This document shows positions 17,733 to 27,915 of a stretch of DNA of 64,000 nucleotides, in pieces. The notes beneath the pieces were generated by a model. It was not told where the DNA came from. It did no database searches and was given only the letters and a program-made list of their open reading frames with translations. Origin of the DNA: JBAIYU01 sp036763085 (GTDB lineage Bacteria > Bacillota > Negativicutes > DSM-1736 > Dendrosporobacteraceae); the NCBI RefSeq assembly GCF_036763085.1, contig NZ_JBAIYU010000032.1, forward strand, positions 91,317-155,316. Direction: 5' to 3'. The position numbers and the translations under genes are program-made. How positions within the stretch are numbered: position 1 is the stretch's first letter; the number at the start of each line of letters is the position of its first letter.

Positions 17733-17739
17733 ATTGTTA

Positions 17740-20700
17740 CTATTCTTTAGCCGTCGTCTCGGTTAGAGCGCTGCTAATTTTTATATTGCGATAGCGGCTC
17801 ATTCCAGTTCCGGCAGGAACAAGCTTACCTATAATTACGTTTTCCTTAAGTCCTAAGAGCGGGTCAACCTTACCTTTTATTGCAGCATCAGTTAAAACAC
17901 GAGTTGTTTCCTGGAAAGATGCCGCTGATAAGAAGGAGTCAGTTGCCAGGGATGCCTTAGTAATACCTAGTAGTATTGGTCTTGCTACTGATGGCTCACC
18001 ACCAGCTTCAATCGCTTTTGCGTTTTCTTCCTCAAAGGTATTAACGTCAATATACTCACCTGGTAGCAAATCAGTATCTCCTGATTCCTCTACCTTAACT
18101 TTATGAAGCATCTGACGTACCATAACCTCAATATGCTTGTCGTTAATTTCAACACCTTGAGACTTATAAACCTTTTGAACCTCGTAAACAAGGTAACGCT
18201 GGGTATCTTTGAGTCCGCGGACCCTTAAAATATCATGTGGATTAACCGCACCTTCAGTCAATCTATCTCCGGCCTCTACCACATGACCGTCTGGAACTAT
18301 AATGCGAGCGCCATAAGGTATTGGGTAAACGCGTTCCTCACCAGTTCCTGGGAAAATAGTGACTTTACGCAAGCCTTTGATTTCTTTAACTTCTACACGG
18401 CCTTCAATCTCAGTAATAATCGCCTGACGCTTCGGTTTGCGAGCTTCAAATAATTCTTCTACCCTTGGCAAACCTTGCGTAATATCGTCCCCGGCAATAC
18501 CGCCAGTATGGAACGTACGCATTGTAAGCTGTGTACCAGGCTCACCTATAGATTGAGCTGCTATAATACCAACAGCTTCACCGACATCAACAGCATGACC
18601 TGTTGCAAGATTGCGACCGTAGCATTTAATACATACTCCGTATAACGACTTACATGTAAGAACAGAGCGGATAGAAACTTGCTTACGTACCTTAACCACT
18701 TTTTCCGCAATTTCTTCATTAATTTCGTCATTTAGATTAACAATTGTTTCTCCAGATTCAGGATCAACAATATTCTCGGCTGCAATACGCCCAATTATAC
18801 GATCCTTAAGATGCTCAATAACAGCTGCACCTTCTGTAATAGCTTCAACCTCAATACCTTTTATGTTGTTGTTACGAACTTTAACTTCTTTAACATCGCT
18901 GCCAAGAATAGCTTCAATGTGTTCTTCATTCAACATGGTATTAGCAGGAACTACTTCCTCACCAGCAATGTTGGTTATTTGAGTTATCGTATTTTTGCCA
19001 AGCATTTCACGGACCATTGCTTGTTTAAGAGTATTGCGAACATGCTCTTCTGGAGCGCCTAAAACTATTGTTTCAGTTGACGCCGAATTGCTGACATCTT
19101 CCTCTGTTTGAGCCGAAGTTCCGCGAATAGTTATTTCCGGTACTCCATGTTCACCAATTAGATTTAAGTTTTCATCATTAAGTACAGTATCTACCGGTAC
19201 TAAAATATCCGCTGTTTTAGGATCAAATACGTCTTGAGCCAGTAAACGCCCTAAAAGTGTATCACGCAAGAAAGCAATAGCACTGGTACTTGATTTGGCA
19301 AGCTTAGCCCGCTCGCGAATCAAATTAATACCTACCACGTCGCAATCATCTTCACGGACAATTACATCTTGCGCAACGTCTACAAGACGACGAGTAAGGT
19401 AACCTGAGTCTGCTGTTCTGAGAGCTGTATCGGCCAAACCTTTACGCGCACCGTGAGTAGAAATAAAGTACTCTAATACTGTCAGTCCTTCACGGAAGTT
19501 TGCTTTAATCGGTAAGTCGATAATCCGACCGGATGGGTCAGCCATCAGACCACGCATACCTGCAAGCTGACGAATCTGTTGAATGTTACCGCGCGCACCA
19601 GAATTAGCCATCATATAGATCGGGTTAAATCGATCAAGATTATTCATCATAGCCCCTGTTACATCATCGGTAGCTTTAGTCCATAAATCAATTACTTTTT
19701 TATAACGCTCGTCATCGGTAATTAAACCACGACGATATTGTTTATCAATTGTATCAACTTGTTGCTCAGCTTTAGCCAGGATCTCCTTCTTTTCAGGCGG
19801 AACAATGATATCAGAAATAGCAACGGTAACACCGGCACGACAAGCATATGAATAACCAAGAGTTTTCACTTTGTCAAGCATAACAGCAGTTTTAGCATTA
19901 CCAAACTTTCTGTAACAGTTGTCGACAAGCTTACCTAGCTGTTTCTTATCCATTAAGATACCAAGATACCATTCACCGTTTTCTTGGTAGTAATAGCGAA
20001 TTTCTTCAGGAAGACTTTCATTGAAGATCATACGTCCAAGTGTTGTATTAACAAGTCCATATCCTGGAAAACGAACCTTAATCCTAGCTTGAAGAGAAAG
20101 TTCCTTATGTTGGTAAGCCAAGAGCGCTTCATTGATGTTGGTCATTATTTTGCCTTCACCTAAAGCGTTTGGCCTCTCGATAGTTAAGTAGTAAGTACCC
20201 AAAACCATGTCCTGAGTTGGAACTGCAACAGGCTTACCATCTTTAGTAGACAGTATGTTATGTGCAGATAACATTAAAAGACGTGCTTCCGCTTGAGCCT
20301 CTGCCGAGAGCGGAACGTGAATAGCCATTTGGTCACCGTCGAAGTCAGCATTATATGCTGTACATACAAGCGGATGAATTTTAAGCGCACGGCCCTCAGT
20401 CAGGATTGGTTCGAACGCCTGTATACCAAGTCTATGCAAGGTAGGAGCACGGTTTAGAAGGACCGGATGTTCTTTAATTACTTCTTCAAGAACGTCCCAT
20501 ACTTCAGGTCTTACTCTTTCCACCATACGCTTTGCACTCTTAATATTATGAGCATGGCCGGCATTTACCAGCTTTTTCATAACAAAAGGCTTAAACAACT
20601 CTAGCGCCATTTCTTTTGGCAGACCACACTGATGCAGTTTTAATTCTGGACCTACAACGATAACAGAACGACCAGAATAGTCAACACGTTTACCAAGCAA

Positions 20701-21690
20701 GTTTTGACGGAAACGACCTTGCTTACCTTTTAGCATATCGCTTAAGGATTTAAGCGGTCGATTTCCTGGACCTGTGACTGGACGTCCCCGGCGGCCATTG
20801 TCAATAAGAGCATCGACTGCCTCTTGAAGCATCCGCTTTTCATTTCGCACAATTATGTCTGGTGCACCAAGGTCCAATAATCTTTTCAAACGATTGTTAC
20901 GATTGATAACACGACGGTATAGATCGTTTAAGTCGGATGTTGCAAAGCGTCCGCCATCTAATTGAACCATCGGACGAAGCTCCGGCGGAATTACCGGAAC
21001 CACATCCATAATCATCCATGATGGCATATTGCCAGACTTTCTAAAAGCCTCAACAACTTCCAATCGACGAATAGCTCTGATTTTTCTTTGTCCGCTGACC
21101 TCTTTAAGCTCTTGGCGTAATTCTTTACCAAGTTTATCAAGATCAAGATCTTCAAGCAGTCTTTTTATCGCTTCAGCGCCCATGCCAACCTTAAACGAGT
21201 TACCATATTTATCGCGGTAATCACGATATTCGTTCTCACTTAACAGCTGCTTTTTCATTAAAGGGGTATCGCCAGGATCTAGTACTATATACGATGCGAA
21301 ATAAAGCACCTTTTCCAAAGATCGAGGTGAAATATCAAGTATTAAGCCCATACGGCTAGGTATGCCTTTAAAATACCAGATATGTGATACTGGTGCTGCA
21401 AGTTCGATGTGTCCCATACGATCACGACGTACTTTCGAACGGGTTACCTCAACTCCGCAACGATCACAGACAATACCTTTATAGCGGATTCGCTTGTATT
21501 TACCGCAATGACACTCCCAGTCCCTCTGTGGTCCAAAAATCTTTTCACAGAATAAACCTTCGCGCTCTGGTTTTAGAGTACGGTAGTTGATTGTTTCGGG
21601 CTTTCTAACCTCGCCATGTGACCATTTACGAATCTGCTCCGGTGAAGCTAACCCTATGCGCATTGAATCAAAATTATTTACATCCAACAA
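17740..21690 (-). CDS. rpoC: RNA polymerase beta' subunit
   Basis: Largest core subunit, 1316 residues. Visible landmarks: N-terminal zinc site (CHCGKYKRIRYKGIVCDRCG), the catalytic Mg motif NADFDGDQM, the bridge helix and trigger-loop region around GARKGLADTALRTADSGYLTRR, and the second zinc cluster (CKSLYGVCIKCYGRNLA). The start is TTG at 21690, or the next TTG at 21687, about 10 nt after GGGAG. It is 20 bp downstream of rpoB and co-transcribed with it. Confidence 0.98.
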   Translation of the reverse strand: MLDVNNFDSMRIGLASPEQIRKWSHGEVRKPETINYRTLKPEREGLFCEKIFGPQRDWECHCGKYKRIRYKGIVCDRCGVEVTRSKVRRDRMGHIELAAPVSHIWYFKGIPSRMGLILDISPRSLEKVLYFASYIVLDPGDTPLMKKQLLSENEYRDYRDKYGNSFKVGMGAEAIKRLLEDLDLDKLGKELRQELKEVSGQRKIRAIRRLEVVEAFRKSGNMPSWMIMDVVPVIPPELRPMVQLDGGRFATSDLNDLYRRVINRNNRLKRLLDLGAPDIIVRNEKRMLQEAVDALIDNGRRGRPVTGPGNRPLKSLSDMLKGKQGRFRQNLLGKRVDYSGRSVIVVGPELKLHQCGLPKEMALELFKPFVMKKLVNAGHAHNIKSAKRMVERVRPEVWDVLEEVIKEHPVLLNRAPTLHRLGIQAFEPILTEGRALKIHPLVCTAYNADFDGDQMAIHVPLSAEAQAEARLLMLSAHNILSTKDGKPVAVPTQDMVLGTYYLTIERPNALGEGKIMTNINEALLAYQHKELSLQARIKVRFPGYGLVNTTLGRMIFNESLPEEIRYYYQENGEWYLGILMDKKQLGKLVDNCYRKFGNAKTAVMLDKVKTLGYSYACRAGVTVAISDIIVPPEKKEILAKAEQQVDTIDKQYRRGLITDDERYKKVIDLWTKATDDVTGAMMNNLDRFNPIYMMANSGARGNIQQIRQLAGMRGLMADPSGRIIDLPIKANFREGLTVLEYFISTHGARKGLADTALRTADSGYLTRRLVDVAQDVIVREDDCDVVGINLIRERAKLAKSSTSAIAFLRDTLLGRLLAQDVFDPKTADILVPVDTVLNDENLNLIGEHGVPEITIRGTSAQTEEDVSNSASTETIVLGAPEEHVRNTLKQAMVREMLGKNTITQITNIAGEEVVPANTMLNEEHIEAILGSDVKEVKVRNNNIKGIEVEAITEGAAVIEHLKDRIIGRIAAENIVDPESGETIVNLNDEINEEIAEKVVKVRKQVSIRSVLTCKSLYGVCIKCYGRNLATGHAVDVGEAVGIIAAQSIGEPGTQLTMRTFHTGGIAGDDITQGLPRVEELFEARKPKRQAIITEIEGRVEVKEIKGLRKVTIFPGTGEERVYPIPYGARIIVPDGHVVEAGDRLTEGAVNPHDILRVRGLKDTQRYLVYEVQKVYKSQGVEINDKHIEVMVRQMLHKVKVEESGDTDLLPGEYIDVNTFEEENAKAIEAGGEPSVARPILLGITKASLATDSFLSAASFQETTRVLTDAAIKGKVDPLLGLKENVIIGKLVPAGTGMSRYRNIKISSALTETTAKE

Positions 21691-21710
21691 GGGGTTCTCA
21701 CTCCCTTCTA

Positions 21711-24700
21711 TTATTCGATTTCATCCTCGAACTCGTCTAAGAAATCGCGTGGGTTTATCTTTTTAGTTTTTTCTTTCATCTTTTTTGAACCTGGCTTACG
21801 AGTCGGAAACTCATCGTCATCTTCATTCGATGCTGGTATGCTGAAGTTCTCTTCACCAATGTCTCCAAGCTCAGCAATTATATCGAGTTCTTCCTCGAGT
21901 GGTTCAATATCGTCATTTGCTTCAATCTCATCAATAACATCTGGCTCAAAATCAGATTTTTTGCGTTCCAGCGGTGCTGAAGCTTTTGCATCGCCGCCTA
22001 TATTCAAATCAAGTTCTTTAGCCGTCTCGTTAATATCCTCATCAGAATCACGTATTAAAATCTCTTGAGCATCCTCAGTCAGTATTTTAACATCCAATCC
22101 GATACTTTGAAGTTCTTTTATAAGTACTTTAAAGGATTCAGGCACACCAGGTTCTGGAACATTTTCACCTTTTACAATTGCCTCATAAGTTTTTACACGT
22201 CCAACAACGTCATCAGACTTAACTGTTAAGAGCTCTTGCAAGGTGTAAGCCGCGCCATATGCTTCCAGTGCCCAAACCTCCATCTCACCGAAACGCTGAC
22301 CACCGAATTGAGCTTTACCACCCAGCGGCTGTTGAGTTACAAGCGAGTATGGTCCAGTGGAGCGCGCATGGATTTTATCGTCAACTAAGTGAGCCAGTTT
22401 CAGCATATATACAAAGCCGACAGTTACATGATTGTCAAACGGCTCTCCTGTACGTCCATCATACAACGCAGTTTTACCATCAGAAGATAAGCCCGCTGCT
22501 CTTAATGCGCTGAATACTTCTGCCTCTTTTGCTCCGTCAAATACCGGTGTAGCAAGATGTATTCCAGCAATATCGGGTTTTGGCAGACCGTGCTTTTCAA
22601 CATCATAACCTACTGCTTTAAGCTTTTCAGCCACGTTTTCATCGCCGCGCTTAATTTGCATGCCCAAAAAGGCAGCAGCCATACCTAGGTGTGTTTCTAA
22701 TACCTGTCCGATATTCATACGAGACGGTACGCCCAGTGGATTAAGTACTATTTGAACAGGTGTGCCATCTGGTAAGAAAGGCATGTCTTCTTCACGCATT
22801 ATGCGGGAAACAACACCTTTGTTACCATGACGTCCGGCCATTTTATCGCCTTCAGATATTTTACGCTTCTGAGCGATATATACACGAACTAAATGATTTA
22901 CGCCTGGAGGCAATTCATCACCGTTTTCACGGCTGAAAACCTTAACGTCAACTATTTTACCAGCCTCACCATGAGGTACTCTAAGAGAGGTATCACGCAC
23001 TTCACGAGCCTTTTCACCGAATATAGCTCTTAAAAGGCGTTCCTCAGCTGTAAGCTCAGTTTCACCTTTTGGTGTAACTTTACCAACCAAAATATCCCCA
23101 GGACGAACTTCTGCACCTATGCGGATAATGCCGCGGTCATCAAGATCGCGAAGTGCTTCCTCGGCCACATTCGGAATATCACGAGTGATTTCTTCTGGAC
23201 CTAATTTAGTATCCCTAGCATCACACTCGTATTCTTCAATATGGATTGAGGTAAAGACATCTTCCTTAACGAGTTTTTCGCTAAGTAGTATAGCATCCTC
23301 ATAGTTATAGCCTTCCCAAGGCATAAAGGCAACAAGCACGTTAAATCCTAGCGCCAACTCACCATTATCGGTAGATGGCCCATCCGCTAGTACTTGACCT
23401 TTTTCAATACGCTCACCTTTAAATACTATAGGTTTTTGGTTTATGCAAGTTCCTTGGTTAGAACGCAAATATTTTAAAAGTTTATAGCTATCTAATGAGC
23501 CTTTGTCGGTACGTATTTTAATCTCAAGTGCGGTTACTTTTTCAACTACACCTGCATTCTTCGCTAATATAACAACGCCAGAATCACGGGCAGCTTTATA
23601 TTCCATACCTGTACCAACAATTGGAGCCTGCGTCCTTAAAAGAGGTACTGCCTGCCGCTGCATGTTCGCACCCATAAGAGCACGGTTAGCATCATCGTTT
23701 TCCAAGAAAGGAATCATTGCAGTCGCAATTGATACAACCTGTTTAGGCGATACGTCCATATAATCTACGCGCTCAGCAGGAACAACGATAGTTTCATCTT
23801 TGTAACGTACAGTTACGCGCGATTCTTTAAACCAGCCATCATCAGTTAATGCCTCATTAGCCTGTGCTATAACTACTTCATCTTCCTCATCAGCTGTAAG
23901 ATAGCGGATATCTTCCGTTACCTTGTGACTGTATCTGTCAACTTTACGATAAGGAGTTTCCATAAATCCGAATTCGTTTATGCGTCCATATGTAGAAAGA
24001 GAACCAATCAAGCCGATATTTGGACCTTCAGGGGTCTCAATCGGGCACATCCGACCATAGTGAGAATGATGGACGTCGCGGACTTCCATACCAGCGCGCT
24101 CACGACTCAAACCACCAGGGCCAAGAGCACTTAGACGGCGCTTATGTGTTAATTCCGCTAGCGGATTAGTTTGGTCCATAAACTGGGACAACTGGCTGGA
24201 ACCGAAAAATTCTTTTATAGCAGCAACTACCGGACGAATATTAATTAACGCCTGCGGTGTTATAACATCCACATCTTGAATAGTCATCCGCTCTTTTACG
24301 ACTCTTTCCATTCTAGACAAGCCGATTCGGAACTGATTTTGAAGCAGTTCACCAACAGAACGTAGACGACGGTTTCCTAAATGATCTATGTCATCAGTAG
24401 AACCGAAACCATCCATTAAATTTAACAAGTAATTTATCGATGAAAGGATATCTTCACGAGTTATAGTCCGATGTGTGTAAGGCAATTTAGGGGTGCAAAC
24501 CATTTTAACTGGGTTTCCATCCTTAGATTTAACCTTAACCTCAATTAATGTATCAACATTAAATACTCCGCTTTCTTCGATACGATCAAGTTCTTTTTCA
24601 TCCAGCATTGTACCTTCTGGAATTATGATTTCACCTGTCTCTATATCAACAATGTGTTGATATAGCGTTTTGCCAAGAAGGCGTCTGCGCCAGCCGAGTT

Positions 24701-25526
24701 TTTTAGTGAGCTTATATCGACCTACGGTAGCTAAATCATAACGTTTAGGGTCAAAAAACAATGATTCTAACAACTGAGTCGCGTTATCTACTGTTGGCGG
24801 CTCACCAGGACGCAGTCTTTTATATATTTCTACCAGAGCTTCTTCTTTAGAAGCAGTATTATCGCGTTCTAGCGTAGCTCTGATGCGGGTATCGTCATTA
24901 AACAGCTCGGAAATTGTGGCATTTGCGCCATATCCTAATGCACGAATTAATACAGTAGCTGGCAGTTTGCGTGTACGATCAACCCGAACTGAAACGACAT
25001 CATTTGCATCTGTTTCTAGTTCCAACCATGCTCCACGATTAGGTATTACAGTTGCGTTGTACAATTTTTTACCGCTTGTATCAATTGTCTCACCATAGTA
25101 TGCACCAGGTGAACGAACTAACTGACTTACAATAACACGTTCAGCACCATTAATTATAAAGGTACCGTTATCTGTCATTAACGGAAAGTCGCCCATGAAA
25201 ACTTCTTGTTCTTTAATCTCACCAGTCTCGCGATTAATCAGCCTTACGTTGACCCGCAGAGGAGCTGAATAGGTAACATCTCGTTCTTTGCACTCTTCAA
25301 CATCATACTTTGGTTCTCCCAAACTGAAGTTTTCGAATGACAATACCAAGTTACCGGTAAAATCCTGGATAGGCGAAATATCGTGGAATATTTCCTGTAG
25401 TCCTTCCTTCAAAAACCAAGTGTAGGAATTTTTCTGGATTTCAATAAGATTGGGCATGTCCAGTACTTCCCTAGTCTTAGCGAAGCTATACCTGACTCTT
25501 TTGCCCACCGGAACAGGATTGAACAT
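21711..25526 (-). CDS. rpoB: RNA polymerase beta subunit
   Basis: Core catalytic subunit, about 1271 residues. The rifampicin region reads wild type (SSQLSQFMDQTNPLAE, then HKRRLSALGPGGL). The core ends near residue 1150, after which there is a long acidic tail (DEIEANDDIEPLEEELDI) closing with a basic KKMKEKTKK and a final acidic patch. Start: the ATG at 25526 (MFNPVPVGKRVRYSF) fits the family; a GTG four codons upstream overlaps the AAGGGG SD. Followed by rpoC. Confidence 0.97.
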   Translation of the reverse strand: MFNPVPVGKRVRYSFAKTREVLDMPNLIEIQKNSYTWFLKEGLQEIFHDISPIQDFTGNLVLSFENFSLGEPKYDVEECKERDVTYSAPLRVNVRLINRETGEIKEQEVFMGDFPLMTDNGTFIINGAERVIVSQLVRSPGAYYGETIDTSGKKLYNATVIPNRGAWLELETDANDVVSVRVDRTRKLPATVLIRALGYGANATISELFNDDTRIRATLERDNTASKEEALVEIYKRLRPGEPPTVDNATQLLESLFFDPKRYDLATVGRYKLTKKLGWRRRLLGKTLYQHIVDIETGEIIIPEGTMLDEKELDRIEESGVFNVDTLIEVKVKSKDGNPVKMVCTPKLPYTHRTITREDILSSINYLLNLMDGFGSTDDIDHLGNRRLRSVGELLQNQFRIGLSRMERVVKERMTIQDVDVITPQALINIRPVVAAIKEFFGSSQLSQFMDQTNPLAELTHKRRLSALGPGGLSRERAGMEVRDVHHSHYGRMCPIETPEGPNIGLIGSLSTYGRINEFGFMETPYRKVDRYSHKVTEDIRYLTADEEDEVVIAQANEALTDDGWFKESRVTVRYKDETIVVPAERVDYMDVSPKQVVSIATAMIPFLENDDANRALMGANMQRQAVPLLRTQAPIVGTGMEYKAARDSGVVILAKNAGVVEKVTALEIKIRTDKGSLDSYKLLKYLRSNQGTCINQKPIVFKGERIEKGQVLADGPSTDNGELALGFNVLVAFMPWEGYNYEDAILLSEKLVKEDVFTSIHIEEYECDARDTKLGPEEITRDIPNVAEEALRDLDDRGIIRIGAEVRPGDILVGKVTPKGETELTAEERLLRAIFGEKAREVRDTSLRVPHGEAGKIVDVKVFSRENGDELPPGVNHLVRVYIAQKRKISEGDKMAGRHGNKGVVSRIMREEDMPFLPDGTPVQIVLNPLGVPSRMNIGQVLETHLGMAAAFLGMQIKRGDENVAEKLKAVGYDVEKHGLPKPDIAGIHLATPVFDGAKEAEVFSALRAAGLSSDGKTALYDGRTGEPFDNHVTVGFVYMLKLAHLVDDKIHARSTGPYSLVTQQPLGGKAQFGGQRFGEMEVWALEAYGAAYTLQELLTVKSDDVVGRVKTYEAIVKGENVPEPGVPESFKVLIKELQSIGLDVKILTEDAQEILIRDSDEDINETAKELDLNIGGDAKASAPLERKKSDFEPDVIDEIEANDDIEPLEEELDIIAELGDIGEENFSIPASNEDDDEFPTRKPGSKKMKEKTKKINPRDFLDEFEDEIE

Positions 25527-25600
25527 TAAATCCTTCACCCCTTAGCCCAAATTGACTAAAACTTACACATAACATAATGCCTGCTAGTAAATAATAAATA

Positions 25601-25640
25601 CGAAAAAGACAAGGCTTCTATATTAACAGTTAAAACCTTG
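25601..25640 (-). promoter_or_regulatory. Attenuator-like hairpin in the rpoB leader
   Basis: On the transcript, CAAGGUUUU can pair with GAAGCCUUG (9 pairs including two G-U) around a 13-nt loop, immediately followed by UCUUUUUCG. This looks like an intrinsic terminator about 165 nt after the promoter and 75 nt before rpoB, so it would act as an attenuator. No alternative antiterminator pairing was established. Confidence 0.6.
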
Positions 25641-25803
25641 CTTTTGTTAGTGCGATGAAATAGAACTTCATCCTCCATTATATTACTATTTCCTACCAGT
25701 CATAATGTTATACCTTGAGCAGTAATATTTTCGAATTTTTTGTTAACTGACTTGTTGCTAAGAAATTCAAACTCGCAACAAATTACACATGTCGCATTTA
25801 AGA

Positions 25804-25832
25804 ATATTATCATATCTAAAATGCTTTGTCAA
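25804..25832 (-). promoter_or_regulatory. rpoBC promoter
   Basis: TTGACA (25832-25827), 17 bp, then TAATAT (25809-25804) on the minus strand. It sits downstream of the rplL terminator and about 280 bp before rpoB, making a long leader. The 25527-26013 interval holds no gene. Confidence 0.87.
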
Positions 25833-25954
25833 GAAAATAAATCCATATTTGTTAAATCCCGCAGATATATCCTTATTTAGAATGTGCAATATCGACTTCG
25901 TCATTTATCGATGGCGATACAGTTTCCGCTCTTACCATGAATTTTTGTTAGGGC

Positions 25955-25992
25955 AAAAAATAAAGAGTACCGTATGGTACTCTTTATTTTTT
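25955..25992 (-). terminator. rplL terminator
   Basis: A perfect 17-bp inverted repeat (AAAAAATAAAGAGTACC) with loop GTAT, ending in a T run on the minus strand, 22 bp after the rplL stop. It separates rplJL from rpoBC; the symmetry means it could stop transcripts in both directions. Confidence 0.92.
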
Positions 25993-26013
25993 AAATATAT
26001 TGTTAAGGTTAAA

Positions 26014-26382
26014 TTACTTAACTTCAACAGTAGCGCCAGCTTCTTCAAGCTTAGCTTTGATTGCATCAGCGTCAGCTTTTGCAACTTTTTCTTTGATAGC
26101 TTTTGGAGCGCCATCAACAAGTTCTTTAGCTTCTTTAAGACCAAGACCAGTAATTTCACGAACAACTTTAATAACGTTGATTTTGCCAGCGCCAGCGTTA
26201 GCAAGAATAACATCAAATTCAGTTTTCTCTTCAGCAGCAGGAGCAGCAGCAGCAGGAGCAGCAGCTACAGCCATAGGAGCAGCAGCGGAAACACCAAATT
26301 TTTCTTCAAGAGCTTTTACTAGTTCGGATAATTCGAGAACAGTCATGCTCTCTATAGCTTGCATAATTTCTTCTTTAGTCAT
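26014..26382 (-). CDS. rplL: 50S ribosomal protein L7/L12
   Basis: Stalk protein that recruits translational GTPases. The product is 122 residues: N-terminal dimerization helices, an Ala/Pro hinge (PMAVAAAPAAAAPAAEEK), and a C-terminal domain with KINVIKVVREITGLGLKEAK. The ATG at 26382 has GGAGGT 9 nt ahead; the longer ORF from 26409 is rejected. Follows rplJ. Confidence 0.97.
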   Translation of the reverse strand: MTKEEIMQAIESMTVLELSELVKALEEKFGVSAAAPMAVAAAPAAAAPAAEEKTEFDVILANAGAGKINVIKVVREITGLGLKEAKELVDGAPKAIKEKVAKADADAIKAKLEEAGATVEVK

Positions 26383-26431
26383 TTTAAATATACCTCCATA
26401 AACTTTCATTTAAATTATTATTAATTAATTA

Positions 26432-26962
26432 TTAAGCGGACTCTTTTTGTTGACGTACTGCGTCAAGCGCATATACCAAGTTGCGGATAGAGCCTTGTAG
26501 AACATTGACCAGACCCACAATTGGAGATTGCATGCCAGCCAGTACTTGTGCGATAAGCACTTCGCGCGGCGGCAGAGCAGCCAACGCTTTAACACCACTT
26601 GCGTCTATAACTTTACCTTCTACTATACCAGCCTTTACTTCCAGAACATCAAGTTTGTTTTCTTTAACGAAATCAGAAATGATTTTTGCTGGAGCTACTG
26701 GATCGGTAAAAGATATGGCTATAGCAGTAGGACCTTCAAGGTGAGCATCTAGACCTTCAAGACCAACTTCATTAGCAGCAATGCGAGTCATAGTGTTTTT
26801 TACAACACGATACTCAACACCAGCTTCGCGAAGCTTACGGCGCAGGTTAGTATCTTGCGCAACAGTAAGACCACGATAGTTAGTAAGAACAGCACCTTTA
26901 GTATTAGTGAGCTTTTCTTTTAACTCAGCTACCACTGCCTGTTTTTCTGAGGTTACAGCCAT
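26432..26962 (-). CDS. rplJ: 50S ribosomal protein L10
   Basis: Anchors L7/L12 dimers on the stalk and binds its own leader mRNA in many bacteria. The product is 176 residues (VAELKEKLTNTKGAVLTNYRG near the N terminus, then YRVVKNTMTRIAANE). The ATG at 26962 is 7 nt after AAAGGAGGT. Preceded by an L10 leader (27004-27117). Confidence 0.96.
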   Translation of the reverse strand: MAVTSEKQAVVAELKEKLTNTKGAVLTNYRGLTVAQDTNLRRKLREAGVEYRVVKNTMTRIAANEVGLEGLDAHLEGPTAIAISFTDPVAPAKIISDFVKENKLDVLEVKAGIVEGKVIDASGVKALAALPPREVLIAQVLAGMQSPIVGLVNVLQGSIRNLVYALDAVRQQKESA

Positions 26963-27003
26963 GTAATCCACCTCCTTTCAAATTAGAACAAGAACAACTA
27001 AAA

Positions 27004-27117
27004 ACGACCCCTCGGCAGTAAATACCGGAGGTCGTAATGGCAATGCCATATTATAATCCCCGGCCTCGGCAGGCGGACAATGTCCTTTATTTAATACCTG
27101 CTGTCTACAGCCCTAAC
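27004..27117 (-). promoter_or_regulatory. L10 (rplJL) leader RNA with intrinsic terminator
   Basis: The transcript begins with GCUGUAGACAGCAGGU and carries CCUGCCGAGG, matching the L10 leader family that binds the L10(L12) complex. It ends in a hairpin at 27004-27035: 8 bp, a bulged A, then 5 bp, followed by UUUUUAG. Binding of excess stalk protein probably favours this terminator and lowers rplJL expression. Confidence 0.8.
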
Positions 27118-27148
27118 AAAGCTATTTACTTTTTTGTATTAGCGTTAA

Positions 27149-27850
27149 TTAGTCTTTCTTGCCGGAGGCTTTTAATGGATTAACCTTTACGCCAGGGCCC
27201 ATAGTTGTGCTGATTGTAATAGCACGAAGATATTGACCTTTTGCCGCTGAAGGTTTTACTTTAACCAATGTATCAATCAGGGTGTGGAAGTTTGATACAA
27301 GCTTCTCACTATCAAATGATACCTTACCAATAGGAGCATGGATGTTTCCAGCTTTATCTGTACGGTATTCAATTTTACCTGCTTTAATTTCATTTATCGC
27401 ACGAGTAACATCAAGTGTCACTGTACCAACTTTTGGGTTAGGCATTAAGCCTTTTGGACCAAGGATTTTACCAAGTCGGCCCACAGTACCCATCATATCA
27501 GGAGTAGCTACAGCTACATCAAAATCAGCCCATCCGCCTTGAATCTTTGCTACAAGATCCTCAGCACCAACATACTCAGCACCTGCTGCTTCTGCTTCCT
27601 TAGCTTTTTCGCCTTTAGCAAAAACAAGTACACGCTTAGTTTTACCAGTACCGTAAGGCAGTACAACTGCTCCACGAACTTGTTGGTCAGCATGTTTAGG
27701 ATCTACGCCCAATTTAACTGCAACTTCAACAGTCTCGTCAAACTTAGCAATAGATGTCTTCTTAGCTAGTTCAATTGCTTCTTCAGCATCATAAACTTTG
27801 TCTTCAATCAACTTTGCAGCTTCTTGATATTTCTTACCAAATTTCGGCAT
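27149..27850 (-). CDS. rplA: 50S ribosomal protein L1
   Basis: L1-stalk protein; in many bacteria it represses its own mRNA. The product is 233 residues, with the signature DVAVATPDMMGTVGRLGKIL and GPKGLMPNPKVGTV. Lies 65 bp after rplK; the L10 leader follows it. Normal length. Confidence 0.97.
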   Translation of the reverse strand: MPKFGKKYQEAAKLIEDKVYDAEEAIELAKKTSIAKFDETVEVAVKLGVDPKHADQQVRGAVVLPYGTGKTKRVLVFAKGEKAKEAEAAGAEYVGAEDLVAKIQGGWADFDVAVATPDMMGTVGRLGKILGPKGLMPNPKVGTVTLDVTRAINEIKAGKIEYRTDKAGNIHAPIGKVSFDSEKLVSNFHTLIDTLVKVKPSAAKGQYLRAITISTTMGPGVKVNPLKASGKKD

Positions 27851-27915
27851 TACGTTTTCCTCCTATTGTGGTATTAGCGGAAGTTCCTCCCACTGAGAAG
27901 ACGATTATAGACTTA

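Noticed and set aside
25789..26322. Plus-strand ORF of 177 codons
   Set aside because: Covers the rpoBC promoter, the rplL terminator and rplL in antisense; Ser/Phe-rich and without known features.
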